A stretch of DNA of 6,696 nucleotides, taken from Rhodospirillaceae bacterium (GTDB lineage Bacteria > Pseudomonadota > Alphaproteobacteria > Rhodospirillales > Magnetovibrionaceae). Positions 3,871-6,696 of the stretch are shown here, in pieces (the first letter of the stretch is position 1; every line of letters starts with the position of its first letter). The translations under genes and the position numbers were made by a program. The stretch covers positions 4,507-11,202 of the forward strand of contig NVTL01000072.1 in the NCBI GenBank assembly GCA_002401565.1, written 5' to 3'. Under the pieces are notes generated by a model. That model was given only the letters and a program-made list of their open reading frames with translations. It was not told the origin of the DNA and did not search any database.

Positions 3871-4914
3871 ATGCTCTTTCGCAATATTCGTTTTCTTTCG
3901 CTTGTATCCGCCCTGTTGATGGTCACGTTTTATGGCGTGCAAGCGACAATTCCCCACACACAGGTTGGTTTGATCGAAAGCACCAAAGGGCAAGTTTGGG
4001 GAAGTGCTCCGTGGCGGGATAAGGACGCTAAGGCGAACAAACAAAAGGGCGATACCGTTGTTCAAGATGAAGTGATCGCAACAGGTTATAACGCAAAAAC
4101 CACCATTACCTTTATCGACAAAACGATTTTGAAACTGGGTGAAAATGCTAAAATTACCATTGATGAAATGGTTTATGACCCGGCCAATAATGAAAATGAT
4201 AAGGTGGTTTTACGGCTTGGTCAGGGAGCGTTTTATTTTGTTTCCGGCAAAGTCGCCAAACAAAAGGTAACCCTGATTACGCCCACCGCAACCATCGGCA
4301 TTCGCGGAACAGAACTTTTGATCAGTGTTAAAGCGAATGGCGCAACCTCTGTGGCCGTGACCAGTGGGCGAGCCTTTATGCAATCGCGCAATAATCGAGG
4401 TTCAAATGAAATCAGCACTGGCAGAACAGGCCATTCTGATGAAAATGGTAACGTGTCGGATGCTCGTGATGGCGTTGATTTAACCGGAGACGCAGATGTC
4501 GATCGCAATGTCGAAGGCATGTCTGATTGGCAAGACGAAAAAGAAAAAGAAAAAGACATCGCTGAATTTTCTGATGAAGATGATGAAGACGGCGATAAAG
4601 AGGACGACGGAGAAGAAGGCGAAAAAGACGACGACGGCGAAGATGGTGAAGATGGTGAAGATGGCGAAGACGGCGATAAAGAAGACGGTGGCGATGACGG
4701 CGATGACGGCGAAAAAGACGACGACGGTGAAGGCGATTCTGATGGTGAAGATGATTCCGACAACGAAGGTGATTCTGACAGCGAAGGCGATGGCGGTGAT
4801 GATAGTTCAGACGGTGGCGATGACGGTGGAGATGACGGTGGCGATGACGGTGGCGACGACCGCGACCGTGACCGCGACCGTGACAGCGACCATGACAAAG
4901 GCGACCACGACTGA
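3871..4914 (+). CDS. Exported FecR-domain protein with long acidic Gly/Asp-rich tail
   Basis: The 347-aa product starts with a signal peptide (basic FRNIR, core FLSLVSALLMVTFYG, likely cleavage after VQA-25). Residues about 31-170 form a FecR-type beta-rich domain: QVGLIESTKGQVWG, a paired-strand region (GDTVVQDEVIATG, TTITFIDKTILKLGENAKITID), then TPTATIGIRGTELLI (137-151), typical of stand-alone secreted FecR proteins. There is no transmembrane helix as in the classic FecR anti-sigma regulator and no sigma-factor gene nearby, so signalling is unlikely. From about 219 the chain is nearly all Asp, Glu, Gly, Ser and Lys, with EDG x4 (257-268), GGDD x4 (315-330) and RD x4 (331-338). The tail may bind Ca2+ or stay disordered; it does not match the RTX nonapeptide. 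AAAAGG at 3857-3862 precedes the ATG by 8 nt. A periplasmic or surface location is inferred. Confidence 0.85.
   Translation: MLFRNIRFLSLVSALLMVTFYGVQATIPHTQVGLIESTKGQVWGSAPWRDKDAKANKQKGDTVVQDEVIATGYNAKTTITFIDKTILKLGENAKITIDEMVYDPANNENDKVVLRLGQGAFYFVSGKVAKQKVTLITPTATIGIRGTELLISVKANGATSVAVTSGRAFMQSRNNRGSNEISTGRTGHSDENGNVSDARDGVDLTGDADVDRNVEGMSDWQDEKEKEKDIAEFSDEDDEDGDKEDDGEEGEKDDDGEDGEDGEDGEDGDKEDGGDDGDDGEKDDDGEGDSDGEDDSDNEGDSDSEGDGGDDSSDGGDDGGDDGGDDGGDDRDRDRDRDSDHDKGDHD
4639..4674 (+). repeat. 9-bp repeat encoding (EDG)4
   Basis: Four in-frame GAA-GAY-GGY units lie in the acidic tail of the FecR-domain protein. The first three are almost identical (GAAGATGGT/C), the kind of tract that changes length by slippage in steps of three residues. 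Confidence 0.8.
4813..4884 (+). repeat. GGDD and RD repeat tracts in the acidic tail
   Basis: Four 12-bp GGT-GGN-GAY-GAC units encode (GGDD)4 at 4813-4860. They are followed directly by two 12-bp CGCGACCGTGAC units encoding (RD)4 at 4861-4884. The second tract changes the composition abruptly from purely acidic to alternating charges just before the C-terminus. Confidence 0.8.
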
Positions 4915-4963
4915 TATAGATGAGCCTCTTCTCAGCTCTTCCCCAATTTTTTAGGCTTTGTTT

Positions 4964-6028
4964 ATGTCGCGTTTTTATAAAACTGTATGGCCGTTTATTC
5001 GTCTGCTTGACCCTGAATTTTCTCATGGACTTGCCGTGCGCGCTTTGGAAATGGGCGTGGTGCCAAAACCAGCTAAAGTCATCGATACGATCTTAAACCA
5101 AGACTTATGGGGCTTGAAATTCCCCAACCCGGTGGGCCTCGCCGCCGGATTTGATAAAGACGCCCGTGTTCACAAACAAATGTTAGACCAAGGCTTTGGT
5201 TTTGTTGAAATCGGGTCCGTGACACCCAAACCGCAACCCGGAAATCCCAAACCCAGATTGTTTCGTTTAGAAGAAGACGGCGCCGTTGTGAACCGCATGG
5301 GCTTTAATTGTGAAGGTCACGAGGCTTCAATCAATCGCCTTAAAAACCGTAACCGCGCCCACGGCATTGTCGGCGTGAATTTGGGCAAAAACAAACTGAC
5401 CGAAGACGCCGCCGCTGATTATGAAATTGGCGCGCGTAACTTTGGTGTCTTGGCTGATTTTATCGTCATCAATGTATCGTCACCCAACACGCCGGGCTTG
5501 CGCGCCTTGCAAGGACCAGAGGTCCTGCGCGAGCTTTTATGCCGCACCCAAACGGCCTTGGCAGAAGTCACCAGCAAAGACAATCGCCCGCCATTGTTGT
5601 TGAAAATTGCTCCGGACCTAACCGACGAAGATAAAGCCGACATTTCCGCCGTGGCCTTGGAAACGGGCATCGACGGTTTGATTGTCACCAATACCACAAT
5701 TGAGCGGGCCGACAGTTTGAAGTCTTGTCACAAAGTGGAAACGGGGGGCTTAAGTGGTCGTCCGTTGTTCGAAGCTTCGACCCGCGTCTTGTCCGAAATC
5801 TATGCCGCCACCAAAGGGCAATTGCCTTTGATCGGCGTGGGCGGCATCGAAGATGGGCGTGGCGCGTTCGAAAAAATCCTCGCCGGGGCCAGCTTGGTCG
5901 AACTGTACAGTGCGATGGTCTATCAAGGCCCCGCTATGGCGGCCGAGGTTAACCGAGAGCTTGCAGACATCTTAAAAGCCGAAGGTTTTGCGTCGGTATC
6001 TGAAGCCGTTGGCAAAAAATCAGCTTAA
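4964..6028 (+). CDS. pyrD: Dihydroorotate dehydrogenase, class 2 (quinone-dependent)
   Basis: This is the fourth step of de novo UMP synthesis, dihydroorotate to orotate, with electrons passed to the quinone pool at the inner membrane. The 354-aa product is slightly longer than the E. coli enzyme. An N-terminal helical, membrane-associating region (1-40) typical of class 2 is followed by the FMN barrel: [10 protein letters not shown] (58-67, FMN-binding Lys65), [20 protein letters not shown] (83-102), NRMGFN (110-115), GVNLGKN (137-143), VNSS-type block [12 protein letters not shown] (169-180) with catalytic Ser173, KIAPDLT (214-220), TNTT (242-245), GGLSGRPL (261-268) and GVGGI (291-295). 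The catalytic Ser, rather than Cys, confirms class 2. I chose ATG 4964, two codons after an in-frame TTG (4958); the site before it (AGG at 4953-4955) is weak. The 49 bp after the FecR gene hold no clear terminator, so readthrough is possible. It converges on nadK. Confidence 0.97.
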   Translation: MSRFYKTVWPFIRLLDPEFSHGLAVRALEMGVVPKPAKVIDTILNQDLWGLKFPNPVGLAAGFDKDARVHKQMLDQGFGFVEIGSVTPKPQPGNPKPRLFRLEEDGAVVNRMGFNCEGHEASINRLKNRNRAHGIVGVNLGKNKLTEDAAADYEIGARNFGVLADFIVINVSSPNTPGLRALQGPEVLRELLCRTQTALAEVTSKDNRPPLLLKIAPDLTDEDKADISAVALETGIDGLIVTNTTIERADSLKSCHKVETGGLSGRPLFEASTRVLSEIYAATKGQLPLIGVGGIEDGRGAFEKILAGASLVELYSAMVYQGPAMAAEVNRELADILKAEGFASVSEAVGKKSA

Positions 6029-6696
6029 ACCATGAATTGTTCGCGGATGATGCGATCTTCTAAATTGTGTTCGGGATCAAACAACAATATCGGTTCGATG
6101 GTGCGGTCTTCATAAATTTTCACCCGTTTAACCCGGCGAATTTCGGTATCGTCGGCCACCGCACTGACTGGACGGTCGCGGGGATTTAAGACTTCGAATG
6201 TGACGCTTGATCCACTGGGCAGCAAAGCCCCTTTCCATTGGCGGGGGCGAAATGCGCTGATGGGAGTCAACGCCAACAAATCAGCCCCCAACGGAATGAT
6301 CGGGCCGTGAGCGGAGAGGTTATAGGCCGTACTGCCTGCGGGCGTCGACACCAACGCACCGTCGCAAATCAATTCTTCCATGCGCAACTGTCCATCGACC
6401 CAAATACGCAATTTCGCGGCTTGGCGGGTTTGGCGCAACAGAGATACTTCATTGATGGCCAAGGCTTTGTGTTTTTTGCCTTTTGTATCGGTGCATTCCA
6501 TGCTCAACGGGTGCAAAGTGATGGGTTGGGCGCGATCAAGCCGTTTTAACAACCCGGTTTCTTGATAAATATTCATCATAAAACCGACCGAGCCCTTGTT
6601 CATGCCGTAAATGGGCACGCCCCGGTGCAGGTATTTGTGCAACGATCGCAACATAAAACCATCGCCGCCCAAAACCACAATCACATCGGCCTTTGC
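6025..6696 (-). CDS. nadK: NAD kinase, 5' end outside the window
   Basis: The product phosphorylates NAD+ to NADP+ with ATP in the cytoplasm. The visible 223 residues begin in frame at the window edge ([14 protein letters not shown]), so roughly the first 30 residues are missing; a GTG at 6684 is internal, not the start. Motifs are GGDG (visible residues 10-13), with the GGDGF form common in alphaproteobacteria, [12 protein letters not shown] (dinucleotide-site turn), [16 protein letters not shown], and [23 protein letters not shown], the family's signature for substrate binding. The end of the protein is intact and its stop (TAA at 6027-6025) overlaps the pyrD stop. No terminator lies between the convergent genes. 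Confidence 0.97.
   Translation of the reverse strand, partial: AKADVIVVLGGDGFMLRSLHKYLHRGVPIYGMNKGSVGFMMNIYQETGLLKRLDRAQPITLHPLSMECTDTKGKKHKALAINEVSLLRQTRQAAKLRIWVDGQLRMEELICDGALVSTPAGSTAYNLSAHGPIIPLGADLLALTPISAFRPRQWKGALLPSGSSVTFEVLNPRDRPVSAVADDTEIRRVKRVKIYEDRTIEPILLFDPEHNLEDRIIREQFMV

Noticed and set aside
4813..4860. RTX-type calcium-binding repeats
   Set aside because: The (GGDD)4 tract lacks the nonapeptide GGxGxDxUx periodicity, so it cannot be called RTX.
3871..4914. Classic FecR anti-sigma regulator
   Set aside because: There is a cleavable-type signal peptide rather than a cytoplasmic anti-sigma domain and transmembrane helix, and no sigma-factor or TonB-receptor gene is adjacent.
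4915..4957. Possible terminator between the FecR-domain gene and pyrD (GAGC/GCTC followed by six Ts)
   Set aside because: The stem is only 4 bp with a 9-nt loop, and several bases separate it from the T run; too weak to call.
4233..5026. Minus-strand Ser/Pro-rich and Arg/His-rich open frames, and a plus-strand Lys/Thr-rich frame at 4496-4954
   Set aside because: All are low-complexity shadows of the GAY/GGN codons of the acidic tail; the frame with the signal peptide and FecR domain is the real one.

Overview
The window looks like a piece of an alphaproteobacterial chromosome of moderate GC content. The evidence is the form of the NAD kinase (GGDGF and [15 protein letters not shown] motifs), the class 2 PyrD, and the HPr-kinase-like/PqqD-like gene pair. 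A marine Rhodospirillales-type host is my guess, but nothing here fixes the genus. There are nine protein genes (two cut by the window edges), one tRNA gene, two hairpin terminators and several candidate regulatory sites. No insertion sequence, CRISPR array or phage gene was seen.

Left part (1-1510): a truncated minus-strand gene for an exported glycine-rich polypeptide is divergent from a two-gene operon. The operon encodes an HPr-kinase/PEPCK-fold protein and, with a 4-nt overlap, a PqqD-like peptide-binding protein. The 174-bp space between the two transcription units holds a symmetric array of four CTGAA half-sites. A peptide-binding PqqD domain, a kinase-like protein and a small secreted Gly-rich polypeptide together suggest a peptide-modification system. 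This is the least explained part of the window.

Middle (1511-2971): a tRNA with anticodon CAT and encoded CCA has its own promoter-like sequence and a strong terminator. Next come a short coiled-coil gene of unknown function, a convergent UPF0178/YaiI-family gene whose stop codon overlaps it, and a divergent small helical gene of unknown function.

Right part (3107-6696): a histone-H1-like gene (helix-hairpin-helix head, tandem 16-residue Lys/Ala/Pro tail) is followed by a hairpin. Then comes a secreted FecR-domain protein with a very acidic Gly/Asp tail. After it lie pyrD (pyrimidine synthesis) and, convergent with overlapping stop codons, the 5'-truncated nadK (NADP synthesis). The last two are housekeeping genes. 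The neighbouring polycationic and polyanionic low-complexity proteins are unusual, but one is probably cytoplasmic and the other exported, so a direct link is not implied.
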